Positions 17,651 to 25,500 of a DNA stretch of 64,000 nt are shown piece by piece. Both the position numbers and the translations under genes were made by a program. Source of the DNA: Bacteroidota bacterium (GTDB taxonomy: Bacteria; Bacteroidota; Bacteroidia; 2-12-FULL-35-15); the NCBI GenBank assembly GCA_016722565.1, contig JADKIU010000007.1, forward strand, positions 62,001 to 126,000, given 5' to 3'. Numbering within the stretch: the first letter of the stretch is position 1; every line of letters starts with the position of its first letter. The notes beneath the pieces were generated by a model. The model was not told the origin of the DNA and made no database searches. It saw nothing but the letters and a program-made list of their open reading frames with translations.

Positions 17651-17664
17651 AGTTTTATATTTTT

Positions 17665-19302
17665 TTAATGTCCGGAAACACCTTTAAATTCCGGAACGTT
17701 TTTAAATTCTAATTTTATATTTTTTAATTCTGCTGCACTTTTAAAATTGTGTAAAATTTCAAGCACATCAATATCAATTGTATGCGATTTACTTCCATCT
17801 ATCAGTACGGCAGAGTCCTCTGGCAAATCATCCAATGTAAAAGCGATGCTCCCTTTATTGATAAAAGAAACATCCTCATCAAGTTGAATAACAATTTGCT
17901 CTCCCGGTTTGTATTCCTTCTTTTTGTAGTAATACTCTGCTTTGTAATTGTTTTTCATCAAACGGCTAAGTGCTGCCATCATACTTTCTGAGCCTTGCGA
18001 TTTTTTAATTCGTTTATAAACATTCACAAGAATAAAAATGATAGCAATCACCATCCCGATTGCAATGCCTTTAAGCAAATCGGAAAATTGAATTGCAACA
18101 ACTGTGATTACAAATGGTAAAAATTGTTCCCAACCCAATTTAAACATGGATCGAAACAAAGAGATTTTAGCGAGTTTATAACCCACTGTCAAAAGCAAAG
18201 CAGCTAAACAAGCTAATGGAATTTTGTTAAGAACTGTTGCCAAACCGATTACACTCAGCAAAAGAAGTAAACCATGAATGATTGCGGACAACTTTGTTTT
18301 TGCACCGGAATTTACATTTGCGGAGCTACGCACAATTACAGCGGTTAAGGGAAGTCCACCAATCATCCCTGAAACCAAATTTCCTAAGCCTTGTGCTTTT
18401 AGTTCCCGATTTGTGGGGGTATTGCGTTTATATGGATCCAATTTGTCTGCTGCTTCAACACTTAACAATGATTCTAAACTGGCAATAATAGCAATCGTTA
18501 TTGCTACCACATATACGTGATAGTTTCCAAATGCACTAAAATTAGGTAACGTAAATTGACCAATAAATTCAGAGGCAGAATTGGCGACTGGCAGTTGTAC
18601 TAGTTTTTCGCCTGATAAATACAAACTTGGATTGTTTGTTTTAAACCATTCATTTATTAAAATTCCAAGCACAACAACCAATAATGCACCGGGAACAATT
18701 TTAAAAAATGCATACTTTTTCAAAAATGGTCGTTCCCACATGATTAAAATAAAAAGCGAGATTGCTGCAATGATAACTGCACCAGGATGAATATAATTAA
18801 AGGCATAAAAAATTTCAGAAAATGTGTTATGACCATCCGTCTGAAAAAAATCAAAATCTCCTTCATTATCTATATCATATCCAACGGCATGCGGAATTTG
18901 TTTTAAGATCAAAATAATACCAATGGCTGCCAACATCCCCTTAATTACAGAGGAAGGAAAATAATATCCAATTACACCGGCTTTTAAAAAGCCCAATGCA
19001 ATTTGAATCACACCCGCCATTACTACTGCGAGCATAAAAACATCGTAACTACCTAACTGCGTGATTGCATTTAAAACAATTACGGTTAATCCGGCAGCTG
19101 GACCACTAACACTTAAAGGAGAACCACTGGCAAAAGCCACAACTGTTCCACCCACAATTCCAGCAATAATTCCAGAAAACAAGGGAGCGCCCGAAGCCAA
19201 TGCTATCCCTAAACATAGAGGAAGTGCAACTAAAAAAACAACCAATCCGGCCGGTAAATCATTTTTTACATACTTAAAAGTTAAGCCTTTCGTGTTGTGC
19301 AT
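17665..19302 (-). CDS. SulP-family anion (bicarbonate/sulfate) transporter
   Basis: 545 residues: ten or more hydrophobic helices starting LPAGLVVFLVALPLCLGIALASGAPLFSGIIAGIVGG (the SulP signature), then a C-terminal STAS-type domain (about residues 455-540, SAVLIDGSKSHTIDIDVLEILHNF). SulP proteins carry sulfate, bicarbonate or dicarboxylates. The position directly before a carbonic anhydrase and the DAB genes points to bicarbonate, as in BicA and SulP-CA fusions. First gene of the operon; a nested palindrome lies upstream at 19342-19376. Confidence 0.9.
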   Translation of the reverse strand: MHNTKGLTFKYVKNDLPAGLVVFLVALPLCLGIALASGAPLFSGIIAGIVGGTVVAFASGSPLSVSGPAAGLTVIVLNAITQLGSYDVFMLAVVMAGVIQIALGFLKAGVIGYYFPSSVIKGMLAAIGIILILKQIPHAVGYDIDNEGDFDFFQTDGHNTFSEIFYAFNYIHPGAVIIAAISLFILIMWERPFLKKYAFFKIVPGALLVVVLGILINEWFKTNNPSLYLSGEKLVQLPVANSASEFIGQFTLPNFSAFGNYHVYVVAITIAIIASLESLLSVEAADKLDPYKRNTPTNRELKAQGLGNLVSGMIGGLPLTAVIVRSSANVNSGAKTKLSAIIHGLLLLLSVIGLATVLNKIPLACLAALLLTVGYKLAKISLFRSMFKLGWEQFLPFVITVVAIQFSDLLKGIAIGMVIAIIFILVNVYKRIKKSQGSESMMAALSRLMKNNYKAEYYYKKKEYKPGEQIVIQLDEDVSFINKGSIAFTLDDLPEDSAVLIDGSKSHTIDIDVLEILHNFKSAAELKNIKLEFKNVPEFKGVSGH

Positions 19303-19341
19303 AGAAATAAATGTATTTAATGAATAAATATTAAAACAGAA

Positions 19342-19376
19342 ACACCATAGAACACTTAAGTGGCCTAAAATGGTGT
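19342..19376. promoter_or_regulatory. nested inverted repeat upstream of the SulP-dab operon
   Basis: Outer arms ACACCAT (19342-19348) and ATGGTGT (19370-19376) enclose a perfect palindrome CACTTAAGTG (19353-19362). It lies 40 bp before the SulP start, a plausible operator position. No regulator is identified. Confidence 0.4.
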
Positions 19377-19430
19377 AACAAACAAAAATTGTAATCGAAT
19401 TAAAATTTCACAGACGCGTGAAATCAGGAA

Positions 19431-19751
19431 TTAAATAAAAAACACATCGGGAGGTGTGTAGATGGTTCCGCTAAAATTTGCTGAAATGAATTTTAATTTT
19501 GTTTCGTGAGCGAAATCGAAATCACCTAATACTACAAATGAACTTTCATTGTTAAAATGTAAATAATCCAAGTTTTTTTTCTCAAAATCAGTATCGGATG
19601 ACTCTTCAGACTCATGTCGCTCTTCTTCACTAAGGAAATTGGGCGACAGAACAATGGTGTGTCCGGAAGCATACATTAAGAAGCAAACTGCCTGAAAATT
19701 CACAGTAATGAACATCAGTGCTACAAATGTATATGTAATTATTTTTTTCAA
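19431..19751 (-). CDS. small exported hypothetical protein
   Basis: 106 residues. A hydrophobic N-terminal segment (about 4-28, TYTFVALMFITVNFQAVCFLMYA) looks like a signal peptide or anchor. An acidic middle (SEEERHESEESSDTDFEKK) and a C-terminus ending YTPPDVFFI follow. I do not recognise the family. Similar proline-aromatic tails occur on small Bacteroidota proteins of unknown function. It lies between the SulP operon and the second carbonic anhydrase and could be co-transcribed with the latter. Confidence 0.5.
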   Translation of the reverse strand: MKKIITYTFVALMFITVNFQAVCFLMYASGHTIVLSPNFLSEEERHESEESSDTDFEKKNLDYLHFNNESSFVVLGDFDFAHETKLKFISANFSGTIYTPPDVFFI

Positions 19752-19839
19752 ATTTTATCCGGTAAGGCGACAAATATGCGTAAAAAAAATGGTTTGCTAC
19801 GATTCGTGCTGTTTATTTCCAGCGATTTTTAACAAAATT

Positions 19840-20514
19840 TTACAAATCAAATCTAAAAATGGGGTCTAAATCAGTTGTTTCATCCACCATGACATTTAAA
19901 TCCTTAATCAAACCATCTTCAAATCCATAAACACATCCATGAACCTGTAACTCCCTTCTCTGCCAAGCTTGTTGAACAATTTTGGTCTTTCCCAAATTAT
20001 GCACTTGCTCTATAACATTTAGCTCAACCAACCTATTTTCTCTCTCTTTAACATCTGAAATGGCATTTAGTTCAGTTTTATGCTTAGCATACACCTCTTT
20101 TATGTTTCTAAGCCAATTATTAACAAAGCCATTGTCATTGTTATTCATAGAAGCTATCACACCGCCACAGCCATAATGACCACATACAATAATATGCTTA
20201 ACATGTAAAACCTCCACCGCATAATAAAGCACACTCAACAAATTCATATCGGTATGAACCACAACGTTGGCAATGTTCCGATGAACAAATATTTCACCCG
20301 ATTTAGTACCGGTAATTTCATTAGCCGGCACACGACTATCAGAGCAACCTATCCATAAATATTCAGGCGTTTGCCCTAAGGAAAGACCTTTAAAATAATC
20401 AGGATTACTTTTTAATTTTTCTGCAGCCCAACTCCTATTTCCATGCAATAATCGTTCATAGCTTTTTGAAATCTCTAATTTTTCCATGTGTCGTTTTATA
20501 TTAACACTCAGCAC
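19840..20514 (-). CDS. can: beta-carbonic anhydrase (Can type)
   Basis: 224 residues. Zinc ligands Cys57, His113 and Cys116 and the Asp59-Arg61 dyad lie in IGCSDSRVPANEI and CGHYGCGGV. WAAEKLKSNPDYFKGLSLGQTPEYLWIGCSDSR is the classic housekeeping Can type. A start at Met10 (MEKLEIS, 20487) is as likely as the one given. Upstream are two TAnnTTTG matches (20543-20550, 20534-20541) and the direct repeats at 20565-20596, which may instead belong to the divergent regulator. Confidence 0.93.
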   Translation of the reverse strand: MLSVNIKRHMEKLEISKSYERLLHGNRSWAAEKLKSNPDYFKGLSLGQTPEYLWIGCSDSRVPANEITGTKSGEIFVHRNIANVVVHTDMNLLSVLYYAVEVLHVKHIIVCGHYGCGGVIASMNNNDNGFVNNWLRNIKEVYAKHKTELNAISDVKERENRLVELNVIEQVHNLGKTKIVQQAWQRRELQVHGCVYGFEDGLIKDLNVMVDETTDLDPIFRFDL

Positions 20515-20564
20515 AATTTACAGCCAAGTTTTACAAATTTAACAAAATTATACGGTATGATTTC

Positions 20565-20596
20565 CTAAAGTAAACTTAATCTTAACTTAATGTAAA
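20565..20596. promoter_or_regulatory. Pho-box-like repeats between can and a PhoB-like gene
   Basis: Plus strand: CTAAAGT-N4-TTAATCT-N4-TTAATGT at 20565, 20576 and 20587, ending 19 bp before TACTTTAG (20613-20620), a near -7 match for the regulator gene. Read on the minus strand the same DNA gives TTTACAT-N4-TTAAGAT-N4-TTTACTT, 17 bp from a -7 element for can. Orientation is ambiguous. Confidence 0.5.
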
Positions 20597-20635
20597 ACAA
20601 GGACAAGCTGGGTACTTTAGCGCTATTATAAAATG

Positions 20636-21316
20636 ATGAACAGAAATTTTAAAATATAGCTAATTGATGCGGATTCGGAGATCATTGCAACTGTCACTGC
20701 TGCTTTGCAATCGGAAGGGTTTACTGTCATCAGTTCAACAAATTCACGTGAAGCCATTCAATTAGCTGTTGATGAGTTGCCACAACTTGTATTAGTGGAT
20801 GTGCTTATGCCCGAGTTAGATGGAATTTATATTTGCATCGAATTAAGAAATAAGCCCGAATTAGAAAACACCTTAATTGTTTTTCACACCGAACGCAACG
20901 AAGATTATTCACAAATAGCAGCATTTAATGCTGGGGCAGATGACTACATCATTAAACCTGTTAAACCTAGAGTTTTGGTTAGTCGATTGAAAGCTTTGTT
21001 AAAAAGACACTCGAGTCATCACACAGAAATTGATACAAGTAAACTTACCGGATTAACCATTGACCGTGAACGATATCTTATCTTTTTGGAAGGAGCAGAA
21101 ATTATTTTACCAAGAAAAGAGTTTGAACTACTTTCGTTATTATCGACTTCACCTCGAAAAGTATTTACAAGAAAAGAGATCTCACAATTGATTTGGGGCT
21201 ATGAGATTTATGCAAAAAATAGAACAATTGATGTACACATAAGAAAGTTGAGAGAAAAATTAGGAGATAAATACATCAAAACGATTAAAGGAATTGGCTA
21301 TAGTCTAGAAATATAA
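20636..21316 (+). pseudogene. PhoB-like response regulator interrupted by TAG
   Basis: From ATG 20636 the frame reads MNRNFKI, then TAG at 20657-20659, then LIDADSEIIATV and an intact OmpR/PhoB-type regulator: phospho-acceptor Asp55 in LVDVLMPELDG, ...DDYIIKPVKPR, and a winged-helix DNA-binding domain (NRTIDVHIRKLREKLGDKYIKTIKGIGYSLEI). Aligned with the intact paralogue at 38518 (KILLVDDE), the stop replaces a Leu codon (TTG to TAG needs one change) and the acidic pair DD reads DA. A start at TTG 20705 would lack strand beta-1 and the acidic pocket. A real nonsense mutation, readthrough or sequence error are all possible. The promoter and direct repeats look intact. Confidence 0.7.
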
Positions 21317-21321
21317 AACAA

Positions 21322-21350
21322 AAAAGCCTCTGCAAATTGCAGAGGCTTTT
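21322..21350. terminator. bidirectional intrinsic terminator
   Basis: Stem GCCTCTGC (21326-21333) and GCAGAGGC (21339-21346) with A and T tracts on either side, between convergent genes. Confidence 0.85.
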
Positions 21351-21367
21351 TTCATTAAAACGATTCT

Positions 21368-21871
21368 TTATAATGCGCTGTATGTTTTTTCGTTTGATAA
21401 AGTTCCATTCTCATCCCACATCATCCACTTACCTGTTTTCTCTCCATTCGCATAATTCATCTCGTAGCGTTTTGTCCCTTTGGCATCCCACACCAACCAC
21501 AATCCATCTTTTTTGCCATTTAAATAAAATGCTTGTGCAATTTTATTTCCCATTTCATCCCAACGTAACCACTCTCCATTTTTTTCATTACTCACAAATG
21601 CTCCTTTTTCCATCACATTTCCGTTCTCATAATAATAAGTAACAATTCCATTCGCTTTACCATTCGAAACATCAAATGAAGATTTTTTATTTCCGGATTC
21701 GAAATAGGCAGTATATGAACCCGAATACAAATCTCCTTTGCTCGTATAATAGATTCCATCTTTTAAAACAACCGTTTTAACCGATTCGCTATTAACAATA
21801 CTTAAATCTTGAGCCGATACTCCACCTAATACACTGATAAGGATGATGAATAATGCGATTACTTTTTTCAT
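21368..21871 (-). CDS. MORN-like (YwqK-type) exported repeat protein
   Basis: 167 residues with a signal peptide (about 1-20, ALFIILISVLGGVSAQ). The mature part is a run of about five beta-hairpin repeats of the form G-x-x-x-G-x-W-x-x-(Y/W)-(Y/D)-x-x-G (GKKDGLWLVWDAKGTKRYEM, GEKTGKWMMWDENGT). Databases often call this family a YwqK antitoxin, but no toxin is adjacent and the protein is exported, so a structural surface role is more likely. Three TTAA-type half-sites at 11-bp spacing lie about 90 bp upstream (21961-21989). Confidence 0.75.
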   Translation of the reverse strand: MKKVIALFIILISVLGGVSAQDLSIVNSESVKTVVLKDGIYYTSKGDLYSGSYTAYFESGNKKSSFDVSNGKANGIVTYYYENGNVMEKGAFVSNEKNGEWLRWDEMGNKIAQAFYLNGKKDGLWLVWDAKGTKRYEMNYANGEKTGKWMMWDENGTLSNEKTYSAL

Positions 21872-21960
21872 AACGATAAATTTTAGTTGTTACTACTAAT
21901 TTCTACGCAAAGTAAAGCAGAATAGTTTTAAGATTATGCTTACTATCCAATAAATATTTT

Positions 21961-21989
21961 TTAATGTTAAGTTAATGTAAACTTAACGT
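21961..21989. promoter_or_regulatory. Pho-box-like triple repeat upstream of the MORN-like gene
   Basis: Plus strand TTAATGT-N4-TTAATGT-N4-TTAACGT at 21961, 21972 and 21983, exact 11-bp steps. On the minus strand, toward the gene starting at 21871, two good half-sites remain (TTTACAT, TTAACAT). The nearest -7-like sequence (TTACTTTG, 21908-21915) is 48 bp away. Confidence 0.45.
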
Positions 21990-22023
21990 ACGAGGTGGGT
22001 AAATTTTGGCATTTTTTGGAAAC

Positions 22024-22057
22024 AAAAAAGCCCTGAAATCAACATTCAGGGCTTTTT
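22024..22057. terminator. intrinsic terminator
   Basis: Stem GCCCTGAA (22030-22037) and TTCAGGGC (22045-22052) in A/T tracts; it ends the minus-strand gene at 22075. Confidence 0.8.
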
Positions 22058-22074
22058 ATATAAGAAAATGAATT

Positions 22075-22398
22075 TTATTTTGATTCCAACTCCACAACAA
22101 GGGTATTATAAGAAAAAGGCTCAATGTTAAGTTTGGTGTCGTTATAAGAAACAAAAGAAACAACGACCTCTGTTTTAGCAACATTCATATTTACTGAAAA
22201 ATTTCCATTCAAATCAGAATAAACAATGGTTCCGTCAATTTTAATTTCAGCTCCAGCAATCTCTTCTCCACTTATCTTATCAATTACCTTCCCTGAAACA
22301 AGCTTAGTGTTAGTTGCGTTTTTATTGTCGATGCCATTTCCGGCAACCACAAGATTTGTTATTAAACTAACTACCAATATTAAAATGCCTTTTTTCAT
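22075..22398 (-). CDS. small exported carboxypeptidase-regulatory-like protein
   Basis: 107 residues: signal peptide (about 1-19), then one CarboxypepD_reg-like beta-sandwich (VSGKVIDKISGEEIAGAEIKIDG, YSDLNGNFSVNM, VVVSFVSYNDTKLNI). The same domain forms the N-terminus of TonB receptors such as the one at 35505-38333, but here it stands alone. Likely periplasmic or surface-associated; function unknown. The -7 element TATTTTTG lies at 22417-22424. Confidence 0.75.
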   Translation of the reverse strand: MKKGILILVVSLITNLVVAGNGIDNKNATNTKLVSGKVIDKISGEEIAGAEIKIDGTIVYSDLNGNFSVNMNVAKTEVVVSFVSYNDTKLNIEPFSYNTLVVELESK

Positions 22399-22416
22399 TG
22401 CTTATTAATTACGGTA

Positions 22417-22424
22417 CAAAAATA
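22417..22424 (-). promoter_or_regulatory. -7 element of the CarboxypepD_reg gene
   Basis: Minus-strand TATTTTTG, 18 bp before the ATG. Imperfect 11-bp-spaced half-sites (ATGTGTT, ATGTAAA, AAGTTAT on the plus strand at 22476, 22487 and 22498) lie further upstream. Confidence 0.45.
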
Positions 22425-22507
22425 CGCCAGAACTGTTGCATAAGCAGTGAAGGGAAATTTAAGATTGTATGAAGAATGTGTTATGAATGTAAACTTTAAG
22501 TTATGAA

Positions 22508-22536
22508 AAAAGCCGAGGTTCAACGCTCGGCTTTTT
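22508..22536. terminator. intrinsic terminator
   Basis: Stem AGCCGAG (22511-22517) and CTCGGCT (22526-22532) with A and T tracts; it ends the large phytase/PhoX gene. Confidence 0.75.
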
Positions 22537-22560
22537 AAACAACGCAGATTCAACAACTCC

Positions 22561-25500
22561 TTAATTCTCAATAATCTTAATTACAGATAACTGATTATTG
22601 ATTGCAATTCGAACAAAATATACTCCTGAGGTATAACCCAACGTTTTAGCACCAAAATTAAAGTTGTGACTTCCCGGAGTCAATTCATTATTTACAATTG
22701 TTTGTATTTTTTCTCCTAATACATTATATACTTCAGCTACTACATTTGAGTTTTCAACGATGTTGATTTGTATTGTAGTAAATTCAGAATAAGGATTTGG
22801 AAATACATTTACATCGTTTAAAATTTGTATTGATGCAATATCAGTTGTAGTAACAACCCAAGGAGCTGATGCTTCTTCACAACCTGCAGAATTTGTTGTA
22901 ACAACTGTATATGTTCCATTAGCAGTTATGGTATATGTTTGTGACGTTGCTCCAACTATTGGAGTTCCGTTCAAATACCATTGATAGGTGGAAGCAAATG
23001 TAGATGTCAACACGGATCCACTTTGAGAAATCAATGGAACAGCTGGTAAAGAAAACAAAGTAATATATGTATTTGGAGAAGTTGCAGAACAATTTCCATC
23101 ATTTACATTCACACTATAATTTCCTTGATTGCTTGCATAATACGCACCTGCAGTTGCTCCTAAAATTGGATTTCCATTATAGTACCACTGAAAAACTAAA
23201 CCAGCACTTGCTGTTAATAACAATGAATCACCCGCACAAAAACTTATTGGACCCGCTGCAGAAATTGTAGCAACCGGTAAAGGATTAACCACTACGTTTG
23301 TTGAAGCAGAAACATTAGTACAACCATAAATGTCAGTAACAGTTACTGCGTAGCTACCAGATGCATTAACAGTAATTGAAGGAGTTGTTGCACCAGTCGA
23401 CCATAAATAAGATGTTGCACCGGATGTAGCACTTAAACTAACAGTTCCACCAATACAAAATGTAGTAGCACCACCCGAAGTTACTGCAGCAATTGGTAAA
23501 ATACAAACGCCTGTCCCTTGTAAAGCATAGTCATACAAATTTTCATCAAAATCATTACTTGCAATTCTGATGTTAGCAGAACGAAGACCTGCTGCCATTG
23601 GCGCAAACTGAACAGTGATTGTTTGCGATGCACTAGAAGCAATTGTCAATGGAAATGTTGGAGCACTTACTAAAGTAAACTCGCTAGCATTTACCCCTGA
23701 AAAACTAATTCCACTTAATGATAAACTACCTGGACCAGCATTTTGAATTACAAATGTTTTGGTTAGTGAACTTCCTGTGTTTACATTTCCAAAATCTGTA
23801 TTATCCGCTAACAATGGTGAGGAATCACCATCTAAAATATTCACACTATTTCCTTGAACAAAAATTTCAGGATTAGATGTATATGTATCGGGGTTGTAAA
23901 ATGCTAATAATTGTCCGCCTTCTACTACTTCACCAGAGATACTATAATGTGCTTGATCTGTAGCTAAAAACATCCCCGCACCCAATATTCCTTGAACATC
24001 AATGATACCGGAAGATTCCTCATCTTGTGTCAAGAAATTTGCACCACCGGTTAAAAATCTTGTTGCATCCTGACTTCCAATTTGGGTTAAAACATCTGTC
24101 GCAATAGTATATTGCCAAATTTTTGCAAAATGTGATTGATTTCCCGGATCTTCTTGCATCAAAACATGTCCAAAATTATCGATTGTAAGATTGTCTAACA
24201 TTTTTTGTCCTTCTGTTCCATCTAGAACAGCTGTAATTGTTCCGCCTAATTCAGGGTTAGCAATATTTGTAAAATGCAGTTTCCATAAACGACTTGGATT
24301 TGTAAACGAGTTCGTTGTTACAAAATAAAAATCATTTGGATTCGATGGATCCCATGCAGCATCTTCCGGACGAAGAAAATTTGTGACACCTGCAGAATTA
24401 CTTGCAGTATTAATAGCCGCACCAGTCATATTGTTTACAACCCCTAAATCAACCATTGTAAATGTTGTTCCTGAAGAAGGAACGCTTCCACTTACTTCTG
24501 CGGTCAATCCAGTTACTGCAACACCAAATAATTTTCCATTGGTCAATCCAGCTTTATCAATTTCAGTTCCTGTATTTGTTTTGGTTCCGATATAAAAATA
24601 TACTTGACCTGGAGTTGTATCATCCGTTCCTGCAACAATTGTTTTGTTACTTTCAACTGGACAAGCTACTGCATTTTCAACACTATATTTTCCCAAATAT
24701 GGCAACTCATAGGATGTTCCACCATTAGGACCAGTTACGATATGTCCAAACATTCTCCCCTCAGAACCGGCTTCTTCGCCATTCATAAAAATACGTTCTT
24801 GAGTTCCTAAGCCTGTTGCACTATTATAAAAAGCACTTGATAACGGTAAATCAGCGGAACATAAACGATTAAATGCAGCTAATGGTGAAGGATTACTAGA
24901 ATTATACAAAGTATAACCAGATCCATTCCATAAATAAACGTTTTGAACTAAATCACTTCCACTAGCAACTGTTAAATCAGACTTATTAATAATCCATTTT
25001 GAAACAAAAGCACCAATTGAACCATGTGCACGAGTAGCACCAAGTGTGTTACCCATTTCATGATTCATTAAAACTGTAAATGTACCATTCCCATTATCGA
25101 AAGCGCCCAATCCATCCGGCAAACCACACATTTTATATCCACCTATAACATCTTTTGCTGATAGTATTGATGTGAATTTTGCTCCTACTACACTCGGAAT
25201 TAAGTAAGGCGACTGAGAAGTACTTTGTGCCGTTTGACCTTGAATTAAAGTTGTTTCTACTGCTTGAAAACCTGAAATTTTATTGCTTCCTGATAAACCA
25301 TATTTAATTAAATGGCCAACAGATGATGTTGGTAAAACAATTCCATCTGATAAAGGACATGTAGATGCAAAATCATTATCATTGCATATTGCTATTGTGC
25401 TATCATTTAATATAGCCAACCCTTCTGCTTTATCTAAAGCACTTGGCCAGCCGTTAGCAAGTAAATCCATAAAAAGTGTTTTTGTTGCAGGAACAATTCC

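Noticed and set aside
21368..21871. YwqK-type toxin-antitoxin system
   Set aside because: The MORN-like protein is exported and no toxin gene is adjacent; the name is inherited from database labels.
22476..22504. Possible Pho-like repeat before the CarboxypepD_reg gene
   Set aside because: Half-sites are poor (ATGTGTT, AAGTTAT) and the spacing to the -7 element is about 51 bp; noted but not called as a box.
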